Both the position numbers and the translations under genes were made by a program. A stretch of 32,008 bases of DNA from Candidatus Muproteobacteria bacterium RBG_16_65_34 (GTDB taxonomy: Bacteria > Pseudomonadota > Gammaproteobacteria > Acidiferrobacterales > Sulfurifustaceae): assembly GCA_001785115.1 (NCBI GenBank), contig MFSU01000099.1, positions 1-32,008 on the forward strand, in the 5' to 3' direction. Below, piece by piece: positions 21,770 to 29,280 of this stretch. The notes below the pieces were generated by a model. The model made no database searches. It had not been told where the DNA came from and saw only the letters and a list, made by a program, of their open reading frames with translations. Every line of letters begins with the position of its first letter. The stretch's first letter is position 1.

Positions 21770-21886
21770 ATGGGAGGAGTTTTGGTCCCGGAACCGGAAC
21801 AACAAGCGCGGCAGACTATAGACAAGCTGCTCACCGAATTCGGGTGGGCGCTCCTTGAGGCTGCTCGGACGAAGGATGTTGAATGA
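21770..21886 (+). pseudogene. Remnant resembling type I restriction endonuclease (HsdR) N-terminus
   Basis: MGGVLVPEPEQQARQTIDKLLTEFGWALLEAARTKDVE*; the PEQQAR..IDKLL...GW pattern is typical of HsdR starts, then the similarity ends abruptly. Confidence 0.5.
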
Positions 21887-22249
21887 CCAAGAAGCCAAAA
21901 CGATCTCGGGGAAGTCGTCCTGTACCGGGCCGAGGACGGTAAGACCGCCGTGGACGTGCGGCTGGCCGGGGAGACGGTTTGGCTCACGCAGGCGCAGATG
22001 GCCGAGCTTTTCGATCGCGACCAGTCGGTAATTTCACGACATGTCGGCGACGTATTCAGGGAAAAGGAGCCGGGCCAGAAAAGCAGTATGCAAAAAATGC
22101 ATATTGCAAAATCCGACAAGCCCATCGTTCTTTACAGTCGGATTTCGTCATCAAGAATCATCCGTTTTCCGACGGCAACAAGCGCATCGGCTCGTTCCTG
22201 TTCGTGGATTTCCTGAACCGAAACGGCCGACTGTTCGGAACGGCGAAGC
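21883..22249 (+). pseudogene. RhuM family gene remnant with internal deletion: N-terminal RhuM part joined to C-terminal Fic-core part
   Basis: VVLYRAEDGKTAVDVRLAGETVWLTQAQMAELFDRDQSVISRHVGDVFREKE...KSSMQKMHIAKSDKPI, then in another frame [31 protein letters not shown]. Confidence 0.8.
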
Positions 22250-22423
22250 GGCGATACCGTCACCGTCATCAAGGATCTCAAGGTTAAAGGTTCCTCGTCG
22301 GTGGTGAAGGTCGGCACCAAGGTCAAGAACATCCGGCTGGTCGAGGGCGATCACAATATCGACTGCAAGATCGACGGGATCGGGCCGATGAATCTGAAAT
22401 CGGAGTTCGTGAAAAAGGCATAA
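22250..22423 (+). pseudogene. 3' fragment of a phnA/yjdM-like gene
   Basis: [57 protein letters not shown], parallel to the intact gene at 26241-26582. Confidence 0.88.
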
Positions 22424-22490
22424 CCGACGTGCCGGTTTACAATATCCGGGCCCGTTACTTGTTGCCATCCCTCAATCGGCGAATTTGGAC

Positions 22491-23216
22491 ATGAGCGAAT
22501 CGCTGTTCCAATACCGCCTGCGGATCAGCCCGCATAGCCGCCGCATCCGCTTGCGCGTTACGCCGCGGCTCGGCTTGGAGGTGGTGATTCCGTCCGGCTT
22601 CGACCCAGGGCGGGTGCCCGTGCTGCTCAAGCGCAAGCAACGCTGGATTCGCGCCGCGTTGGAACGGATGGAATCGCTGCGTGCGCTCCATGCGCCCGAC
22701 TGGTGCCTGCCCGCGCAGATTCAGTTGCCGGCGGTTGGCCTCATCTGGGCGGTGTCGGCGAAGCCGTCCGACAACGCCGCCCGCACGGCGGTGCGCGAGA
22801 CCGGAGCCGGGCAACTGCTGATCTCGGGCGCCGTTGAGAATGAGCAGGCGTGCCGGGCGGCGCTGGGGCGCTGGCTGCTGCGCCAAGCCCACCGGCATTT
22901 GCTACCGGGGCTTGAGCGCACCAGCCACGACCTGGGACTGCCGTACCAGCGCGCGCTGATCCGGCGCCAGAAAACCCGCTGGGGCAGTTGCTCCCGCGAC
23001 GGCACGATTTCCCTGAATGCCAAGCTGCTGTTTCTTTCCCCGGAGACGGTCAATTATGTGATGATTCACGAGCTGTGCCACCGGGTGGAGCTGAACCACT
23101 CCCCGCGGTTCTGGCGGCTGGTGGAACGGCATTGCCCCGATTTTCGGCGGATCAACGCGCAACGGCGCGATCTGTGGAAGGCGGTACCGCACTGGGCGGA
23201 AAAGGCGGTGTTATGA
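22491..23216 (+). CDS. YgjP-like metallopeptidase (DUF45/M48-like)
   Basis: RRQKTRWGSCSRDGTISLNAKLLFLSPETVNYVMIHELCHRVELNHSPRFW with HExxH. Confidence 0.94.
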   Translation: MSESLFQYRLRISPHSRRIRLRVTPRLGLEVVIPSGFDPGRVPVLLKRKQRWIRAALERMESLRALHAPDWCLPAQIQLPAVGLIWAVSAKPSDNAARTAVRETGAGQLLISGAVENEQACRAALGRWLLRQAHRHLLPGLERTSHDLGLPYQRALIRRQKTRWGSCSRDGTISLNAKLLFLSPETVNYVMIHELCHRVELNHSPRFWRLVERHCPDFRRINAQRRDLWKAVPHWAEKAVL

Positions 23217-23431
23217 AGGAAATTGAATTCAAACTGATCGGAGACTATGTCGAGTTGAATCAGCTGTTGAAGCTGGCCGGCGTGTGTGCCAGCGGCGGCG
23301 CCGGCAAGCTGTTGGTGGCGTCCGGCGAAGTCTCGGTGGACGACCAGGTGGAGCTGCGCAAGACCTGCAAGATTCGCGCGGGCCAGGTGGTGCGCGTGGA
23401 CGACGTGCGCATTCGCGTAGCTAATCCGTGA
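23213..23431 (+). CDS. RNA-binding S4 domain protein (YbcJ-like)
   Basis: MKEIEFKLIGDYVELNQLLKLAGVCASGGAGKLLVASGEVSVDDQVELRKTCKIRAGQVVRVDDVRIRV; ATGA overlap with the preceding gene. Confidence 0.9.
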   Translation: MKEIEFKLIGDYVELNQLLKLAGVCASGGAGKLLVASGEVSVDDQVELRKTCKIRAGQVVRVDDVRIRVANP

Positions 23432-23697
23432 TAACAGGACGGACCAGGCTCAGGAGGGAAGGCGCCGCCTGGCCGCGGAGCTATTCGCTGAAATCCAACC
23501 CGGCGATGACGTGGGTTCAGTTGTCCTTGGGGCCCTTCTTCATTCAGCATCTTCTCATTGACGTCATTGCGGTCGCGCTCGCCTGACTTGATCTTTTCGA
23601 TGTAACGCGCGTTGCACTCCGCTCCGCCACGGCGATCTTGGAAAAACCGGGGTCAGAGAAGAATGGCACTTACTTAAACGGTTCCATGCTCGATGAA

Positions 23698-23820
23698 GGG
23701 TGGGTTAGGCACGCAGTTTGTGCCGTAACCCACCAGATATGCCGCCAGGCACTCATTAAAAAAGGCGTTGTGTTGCTACGCAACGCTTGGTGGGTTACGC
23801 AAAAAACGCTAACCCACCCA
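23698..23820. repeat. Composite palindromic element with GTGGGTTA/TAACCCAC hairpins
   Basis: GTGGGTTAGGCAC...GTGCCGTAACCCAC (23700-23733), GGTGGGTTACGC..CGCTAACCCACC (23789-23818), internal GCGTTG/CAACGC. Confidence 0.82.
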
Positions 23821-23830
23821 TTTCGACTTA

Positions 23831-25041
23831 ACAGGCTGTTGAAAAATACCCCTTCATCTACAACCGAACTCTCCATTCCATTAATTTCCCGACCTTCTCG
23901 CCAGTTTCCGGGTTGGGTGCTGTCCCGGTTCTGACCTTCAAGACGTGCGTGGGTGTCTGGATCACCCGGTTGCCGCGTTCAGTGCCAGGATATTTCGCAT
24001 TCGCACCAGGTTCCAGCTCAGCATGCCGAACTGGAACAAGGCATCCACTCGCGCCAGGCCGCGTTGTTTGACTTGGCGTAAGGTACCGATACTTTTGTTC
24101 CAGCCAAACGCCTCTTCGATGCGTTTGCGGATTTTCTGGCTGACCGCATAACCGGCGTGGCGCTGCGTGCGTCGGTCGATGGCGCTGCCTTTCTTCTTCG
24201 CCGCCACATGCACCGTGATGCGCTCATCGCGACAGCCCCGGACGAAGCTCTCGACGTCATAGCCTTTGTCGCCGCCCACCGTCTTGCGGCGCTTACCCGG
24301 TAGGGCCCTCAGCAGTGCCAGCGCCGTGTCGCGCTCGGCCGTACCACTGGCGTGACTGACTTTGGCTTGCGCGATGAGGCCGTGGCGGTTTTCCATGACG
24401 CTGTGGCCCTGGTAACACAGGATGGCTCCGGTCCCTTGGGATTTGCGGTACAAGCGGGCGTCCGGGTCGGTGACGGAATGGTGGGTGTCGTTCTTGCGTT
24501 CTTCGCCGCGGAAATCGCGCTCCTCGTTGCGGCCGGTGCCGCCCGGACCTTCGTCTTTCGGGCGGAAGCTCTTCTGGGAGGCCCAAGCCTGGATCAGGGT
24601 GCCATCGACGCTGAAGTGCTCCTCCGAGAGCAGGCCGCGGGTGCGGGCCATTTCGACCACGGTCTCAAAGAGTTCGCCCACCACGTCGTGGGCCAGCAGC
24701 CGGTCGCGGTTCTTACTGAAGGTGGAGTGGCTCCAGACCGCCTCGTCCATCGTCAGGCCCACGAACCAGCGGTAGAGCATGTTGTAGCGCACCTGTTCCA
24801 CCAGTTGGCGTTCGCTGCGGATGGTGTAGAGGACCTGCAGCAGCAGGGCGCGGACCAGGCGCTCCGGGGGGATCGACTTGCGGCCGGCCTCGGCGTAGAT
24901 CGACTCAAACAGCCCGTCGAGATCCTTCAGTGCCTCATCGATCAGATTGCGCAGGGCGCGCAGCGGATGATCCAGCGGCACGAAATTTTCCACGGTGGCC
25001 GTCACAAACAGGGCGTTCTGACTGATGTCGGCACCGCGCAT
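23831..25041 (-). mobile_element. IS5-like insertion sequence, ends not both resolved
   Basis: Intact transposase ORF plus an ACAGGCTGTTGAAAAA end-like sequence at 23831; no matching end seen on the other side. Confidence 0.7.
23962..25041 (-). CDS. IS5 family-like transposase (DDE; DUF772 N-terminal domain)
   Basis: LDHPLRALRNLIDEALKDL...ALLLQVLYTIRSERQLVEQVRYNMLYRWFVGL...HFSVDGTLIQAWAS...GGDKGYD...KRIEEAFGWNK. Confidence 0.94.
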   Translation of the reverse strand: MRGADISQNALFVTATVENFVPLDHPLRALRNLIDEALKDLDGLFESIYAEAGRKSIPPERLVRALLLQVLYTIRSERQLVEQVRYNMLYRWFVGLTMDEAVWSHSTFSKNRDRLLAHDVVGELFETVVEMARTRGLLSEEHFSVDGTLIQAWASQKSFRPKDEGPGGTGRNEERDFRGEERKNDTHHSVTDPDARLYRKSQGTGAILCYQGHSVMENRHGLIAQAKVSHASGTAERDTALALLRALPGKRRKTVGGDKGYDVESFVRGCRDERITVHVAAKKKGSAIDRRTQRHAGYAVSQKIRKRIEEAFGWNKSIGTLRQVKQRGLARVDALFQFGMLSWNLVRMRNILALNAATG

Positions 25042-25277
25042 CGGGCTATCCTTCGTGTGATTATCGTCCTGAGATACTATCAGCGATAGTTCGCGGAAGG
25101 AATTGGCGACCCGGCTTGCCGCCGAAAGGCGTTATGCCACGCATCCAAAAGGGCGTCCCGGCAAAAAAGAGCGGCGTCGGATTATTCAAATCAAGAAGGC
25201 ACGGATCGAATAAAAAATTGGCCGGGTGGAGCAATCCGGGACATCTCAGTCTGAGACCCCGGTTATCTGAGAAGACG

Positions 25278-26093
25278 ATGGGGCCGCTGTTAACTCAAGA
25301 AGTCCACGAAACACTGCGCGCTGCTGCGCGTGCCGGTGTGCCCACGGTTGAGTGTTCGCTGGACCTGGATCGTACGACGACGCGGGTCGAGGTCGACGCG
25401 GAGGGATGGATCTGGCGCGGCCAGCGATTCCCGTATTTGAAGGCGTGTAAGGACCGAACCATCTACCACTGGGTTGACGCGACGTTTGCGCCGGCGGCGC
25501 GGTTCACCACGTCGCTGATCAAGTTGGTGCCGACGGAGTGGGGACCGCCGACGTTCGAGATCGATGGCATCAAGATGTTGCCCACGGCGCGGGTCTCGCC
25601 CTATGCGGATGCCGAACGCAAAGTGGGATTGATACAGCCGCGCGGCAAGGTAATATTGGATACCTGCGGCGGCCTTGGCTATTTCGCCGCCTGGTGTTTG
25701 CAGGGCGAGGCGCGGCACGTGCTTTCTTACGAGAAGAATCCCGACGTGCTTTGGCTGCGCAGCCTGAATCCCTGGTCGCCGGCGAGTGACGATCGATTAA
25801 CGTTGACTGCGGGCGATATTGGCGAGCAGATCGCCGCGCTGCCGAGCGAGTCGGTGGATGCCGTGCTGCACGACCCGCCGCGCTTCGGCATCGCCGGCGA
25901 ACTCTACGCCCAGGCGTTTTATGACCAACTGGCCCGCGTGCTCAAGCGCCACGGCAAGCTGTTTCATTACACCGGCACACCGAACAAACTCACCAGCGGC
26001 CGCGATGTGCCGAACGAAGTGGCGAAGCGTCTGCGCCAGGCGGGGTTTGTTACGGAGTTGGTTGGGGATGGGGTGTTGGCGGTGAAGAAATAG
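25278..26093 (+). CDS. Class I SAM-dependent methyltransferase resembling the archaeal COG2521 family
   Basis: PPTFEIDGIKMLPTARVSPYADAERKVGLIQPRGKVILDTCGGLGYFAAWCL...VLHDPPRFGIAGELYAQAFYDQLARVLKRHGKLFHYTGTPNK. Confidence 0.75.
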   Translation: MGPLLTQEVHETLRAAARAGVPTVECSLDLDRTTTRVEVDAEGWIWRGQRFPYLKACKDRTIYHWVDATFAPAARFTTSLIKLVPTEWGPPTFEIDGIKMLPTARVSPYADAERKVGLIQPRGKVILDTCGGLGYFAAWCLQGEARHVLSYEKNPDVLWLRSLNPWSPASDDRLTLTAGDIGEQIAALPSESVDAVLHDPPRFGIAGELYAQAFYDQLARVLKRHGKLFHYTGTPNKLTSGRDVPNEVAKRLRQAGFVTELVGDGVLAVKK

Positions 26094-26094
26094 A

Positions 26095-26130
26095 CCTCGG
26101 TCCGGAGCACGGTTTCCGCTAATGTTCCGG
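26095..26130 (+). repeat. REP-like boundary motif, divergent copy 1
   Basis: CTCGGTCCGGAGCACGGTTTCCGCTAATGTTCCGG. Confidence 0.5.
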
Positions 26131-26240
26131 CGAGTTGATTCGGCTTGAGGCAAACTCCCGGCTCCGCCGGGAGACTCACAACGGTTCGACCTGCGGCCTT
26201 TGATTCCCACGATTCAGCTAACCGGATACAGAATAGAACC

Positions 26241-26582
26241 ATGAGCAACCTGCCCAAATGTCCGAAGTGTGGCTCGGAGTACACCTACGAAGATGGAAAT
26301 ATATTCGTCTGCCCGGAGTGTGCGCACGAATGGTCAAAAGAGGCGGTCACCGAAAGCAGCGACGATGTCCGAGTGATCAAGGATGCGCACGGCAACGTGC
26401 TGCAAGATGGCGATAGCGTTACCGTCATTAAAGACCTCAAGGTCAAGGGTTCATCGTTGGTGGTCAAGGTCGGCACCAAGGTCAAAAATATCCGGCTGGT
26501 CGATGGCGATCACAATATCGACTGCAAGATTGACGGGATTGGGCCGATGAAGCTGAAATCCGAGTTTGTGAAAAAAGCATAA
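26241..26582 (+). CDS. yjdM: PhnA/YjdM family zinc-ribbon protein
   Basis: [35 protein letters not shown]...[69 protein letters not shown]. Confidence 0.96.
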   Translation: MSNLPKCPKCGSEYTYEDGNIFVCPECAHEWSKEAVTESSDDVRVIKDAHGNVLQDGDSVTVIKDLKVKGSSLVVKVGTKVKNIRLVDGDHNIDCKIDGIGPMKLKSEFVKKA

Positions 26583-26705
26583 TTCTGGTGGGTCTTCGTG
26601 AAATTAAAGGGCCCAGGCTGGAGTATTCGATTGAGCTAACCCGATATTGTGATGTCTGTCATTTATAATGAATGCGGTCAACACAAGCATAGCGAGGACG
26701 TAAGT

Positions 26706-27407
26706 ATGGGTGCACAGTGGAAAACAAAGATCAAAGAGACAACGGCCGCGGCCAAAGGCCGGATCTTCACGAAGCTGGCCAAGGAGATCATGATCGCCGC
26801 GCGCAACGGCGCCGATCCGAACATGAATTCAAAGCTGCGCATGGCGGTGGAGCAGGCCAAGAAGGCCTCGATGCCCAAAGACAACATCGAGCGGGCGATC
26901 AAGAAGGGTGCGGGTCTCCTGGATGGAGGGGTGAGCTACGAGAAGCTCCTCTACGAAGGGTTTGCGCCGCACCGGGTGCCCGTGATCGTCGAGTGCCTGA
27001 CGGACAACGTGAACCGCACGGCCTCCAACGTTCGGGTGCTGTTTCGCCAAGGGCATCTGGGCGCCTCGGGTTCGGTATCCTGGGATTTCGACCATCTCGG
27101 CATGATCGAGGCGACCCCGGAATCCGCGGGCGCCGACCCGGAGCTTGCCGCCATCGAGGCCGGCGCCCGTGATCTGGAGCCGGCGGAAAACGGCGCCACA
27201 CTGTTTCTCACCGACCCCTCCGATCTGGATGCCGTGGCCCGCGCTCTGCCGGCGCATGGATTCGTCATGCAGTCCGCGCAATTGGGTTACCGGCCCAAAA
27301 ATCCGGTCACGCTGGGCGCGGCGGAGCGCACCGAGGTCGAAGCGTTCCTGGAGGCCATCGATGCCGACGATGACGTGCAAAACATCTATGCGGGGCTGGC
27401 GGGTTAG
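26706..27407 (+). CDS. YebC/PmpR family protein
   Basis: [52 protein letters not shown]...[18 protein letters not shown]. Confidence 0.95.
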   Translation: MGAQWKTKIKETTAAAKGRIFTKLAKEIMIAARNGADPNMNSKLRMAVEQAKKASMPKDNIERAIKKGAGLLDGGVSYEKLLYEGFAPHRVPVIVECLTDNVNRTASNVRVLFRQGHLGASGSVSWDFDHLGMIEATPESAGADPELAAIEAGARDLEPAENGATLFLTDPSDLDAVARALPAHGFVMQSAQLGYRPKNPVTLGAAERTEVEAFLEAIDADDDVQNIYAGLAG

Positions 27408-27427
27408 CTCAATCTGAAACAAACAAT

Positions 27428-27455
27428 CGGGGTCAAAGTTTCCGCTGATATTCAC
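27428..27455 (+). repeat. REP-like boundary motif, copy 2
   Basis: CGGGGTCAAAGTTTCCGCTGATATTCAC. Confidence 0.6.
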
Positions 27456-27461
27456 GTTCGC

Positions 27462-27698
27462 GCGCTTTATGCGGTCGCCGCCCGCCGGGTGCGCTTGCGG
27501 TCGAAGAATCGTCCGTTTCTGGACGGAAACAAGCGCACCGCCGCCGACTGCATGCCGACCTTTCTGGCGCTGAACGGCATCGAGCCGATCCTGACTCCGG
27601 AGCAGCTCTTCGAATGGGCCTTGCAGGTGGCGGTCGGCGAGCTGGACCGCGCCGGGCTGGCGAAACTGCTTCGCGCGCATTCCCGCCGCAGCCGTTGA
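27462..27698 (+). pseudogene. C-terminal remnant of a Doc/Fic (death-on-curing) protein
   Basis: SKNRPFLDGNKRTAADCMPTFLALNGIEPILTPEQLFEWALQVAVGELDRAGLAKLLRAHSRRSR*; no N-terminal half, and the core motif reads RPFLDGNKR rather than HPFxDGNKR. Confidence 0.82.
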
Positions 27699-27756
27699 CC
27701 CCGCAGCGAGCCGCTTGGTGCTTTGTAGTCCAGCCGCCGGCCGCGCCCCGAAACCT

Positions 27757-27793
27757 CAGGGTCAGAGCAAAGTCTCCGCTAATATTTATTCGG
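27757..27793 (+). repeat. REP-like boundary motif, copy 3
   Basis: CAGGGTCAGAGCAAAGTCTCCGCTAATATTTATTCGG. Confidence 0.6.
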
Positions 27794-27847
27794 GCCCGAA
27801 GATGGCCGACGAGCGCGGGTAGCAGGCACCCCATGGCCGGTCAGCCC

Positions 27848-27877
27848 TTGCCGGGGGAGGGGGCGTTCCGGTAGAAT
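27848..27877 (+). promoter_or_regulatory. Candidate sigma70 promoter of the rpsF operon
   Basis: TTGCCG - 18 nt - TAGAAT, 109 nt upstream of the rpsF ATG. Confidence 0.5.
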
Positions 27878-27890
27878 CCGCCGCTCTTTT

Positions 27891-27928
27891 AGGCAGTCAG
27901 CCCCTCGGGGCACCCTTGCCTTACCGGC
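27891..27928 (+). promoter_or_regulatory. Candidate S6:S18-binding leader structure upstream of rpsF
   Basis: AGGCAG-(GCCCC tc GGGGC)-accc-TTGCCT-TACCGG: nested helix ending in an ACCG element, resembling the known rpsF-leader S6:S18 motif. Confidence 0.5.
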
Positions 27929-27985
27929 CGAAAATAACAACAAAACGGCAGCGGAAGGCTGATGTTTATCCATAAGGAGTGTTGC

Positions 27986-28405
27986 ATGCGTCATTACGAA
28001 GTCGTGTTTCTGGTCCATCCGGATCAGAGCGAGCAGGTGCCGGCCATGATCGAGCGCTACCGCGCGCTCATCGAGTCGGCCCAAGGCAAGATTCATCGCC
28101 TCGAGGACTGGGGCCGCCGCCAGCTCACCTTTCCCATCAACAAGGTGCACAAGGCGCACTACGTGCTCATGAACATCGAGTGCGCCCTGGAGACCCTGCG
28201 CGAGCTCGAGTCGGCCTTCCGCTTCAACGACGCCGTGCTGCGCTCACTCGTCATCAGTCGCATAGAGCCCGTGACCACCCCCTCGCCGCTCATGAAGGAA
28301 AAGCAGCAGGAGGAGGCGCGGTCGGCCCCCGCGGCCGAAGCGGCGCCGGCCAGCGAGGCCGCACCGGCCGCACCGGCCGAAACGGGTGCGGACGCCGCGC
28401 CTTGA
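27986..28405 (+). CDS. rpsF: 30S ribosomal protein S6
   Basis: [53 protein letters not shown]. Confidence 0.98.
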   Translation: MRHYEVVFLVHPDQSEQVPAMIERYRALIESAQGKIHRLEDWGRRQLTFPINKVHKAHYVLMNIECALETLRELESAFRFNDAVLRSLVISRIEPVTTPSPLMKEKQQEEARSAPAAEAAPASEAAPAAPAETGADAAP

Positions 28406-28432
28406 TCTGAACGTATTCCGGAGCGAGAAGCC

Positions 28433-28657
28433 ATGTCACGTTTTTTCAAACGCAGGAAATACTGCCGCTTCACGGCGGAGAAGGTAGAGGAGATCGACTA
28501 CAAGGATCTCGCGGTACTCAAGTCCTTCATCACCGAGACCGGCCGCATCATCCCGAGCCGCAACACCGGCACCAAGGCGCGCTACCAGCGCCAGCTCACG
28601 CGCGCCATCAAGTACGCCCGCTACCTCGCGCTGTTGCCGTACAGCGACAGCCATTAA
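28433..28657 (+). CDS. rpsR: 30S ribosomal protein S18
   Basis: [64 protein letters not shown]. Confidence 0.99.
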   Translation: MSRFFKRRKYCRFTAEKVEEIDYKDLAVLKSFITETGRIIPSRNTGTKARYQRQLTRAIKYARYLALLPYSDSH

Positions 28658-28678
28658 ACCGGATTCGAGGATTCAACG

Positions 28679-29128
28679 ATGGAAGTCATCCTGCTTGAGA
28701 AGGTGCGTAACCTCGGCGACCTGGGCGAACAGGTCAAGGTCAAGTCCGGGTTCGCGCGCAATTACCTCATTCCCTACGGCAAGGCCGTGACCGCCAACGA
28801 GGCCAACCGCGCCAAGTTCGAGGTGCGCCGCGCCGAGCTCGAAATGGCCCAGGCCGATGTGCTCGGCAAGGCGCGCGCGCGCGGCGAGAAGCTGAACGGC
28901 GCGACCGTCCAGATCGTGCGCAAGGTGAGCGAGGAGGGCAAGCTCTTCGGCTCCGTCAGCATCAAGGACATCTGCGATGCGATGCACGAGGCCGGCTTCG
29001 ATCTGGCTAAATCCGAGGTCCATCTCGACCACGGCGCGCTCAAGGAAGTGGGCGACCACGAGATTTCGATCGCGCTCCATCCCGAGGTCAGTGTCAAGAT
29101 CATCGTTTCGGTGGTCGGCGAGAAGTAA
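28679..29128 (+). CDS. rplI: 50S ribosomal protein L9
   Basis: MEVILLEKVRNLGDLGEQVKVKSGFARNYLIPYGKAVTANEAN. Confidence 0.99.
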   Translation: MEVILLEKVRNLGDLGEQVKVKSGFARNYLIPYGKAVTANEANRAKFEVRRAELEMAQADVLGKARARGEKLNGATVQIVRKVSEEGKLFGSVSIKDICDAMHEAGFDLAKSEVHLDHGALKEVGDHEISIALHPEVSVKIIVSVVGEK

Positions 29129-29280
29129 GCCTTACGCCTTGTCAAGACGCCGCTTGTCCGTCCCCGCTTGCATTGGGCGCACGGCGGGATAATGATGACT
29201 GCCAGTCGCAGGAGCCGTTGCCGAATGTTTTTTGGCGGCTTGTCTGCAGAGCAGCGCAACCACAGAAAGGGCAGGGCACG

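Noticed and set aside
24352-25089. 245-aa plus-strand ORF opposite the IS transposase
   Set aside because: Antisense shadow of a recognisable DDE transposase.
26664-26669. TATAAT upstream of yebC as a full promoter
   Set aside because: Good -10 match but no acceptable -35 at 16-18 nt spacing; not strong enough to list.
21708-27850. Prophage or integrative element
   Set aside because: No integrase, structural phage genes or att-like direct repeats of the tRNA end seen; the content looks like accumulated fragments plus an IS.
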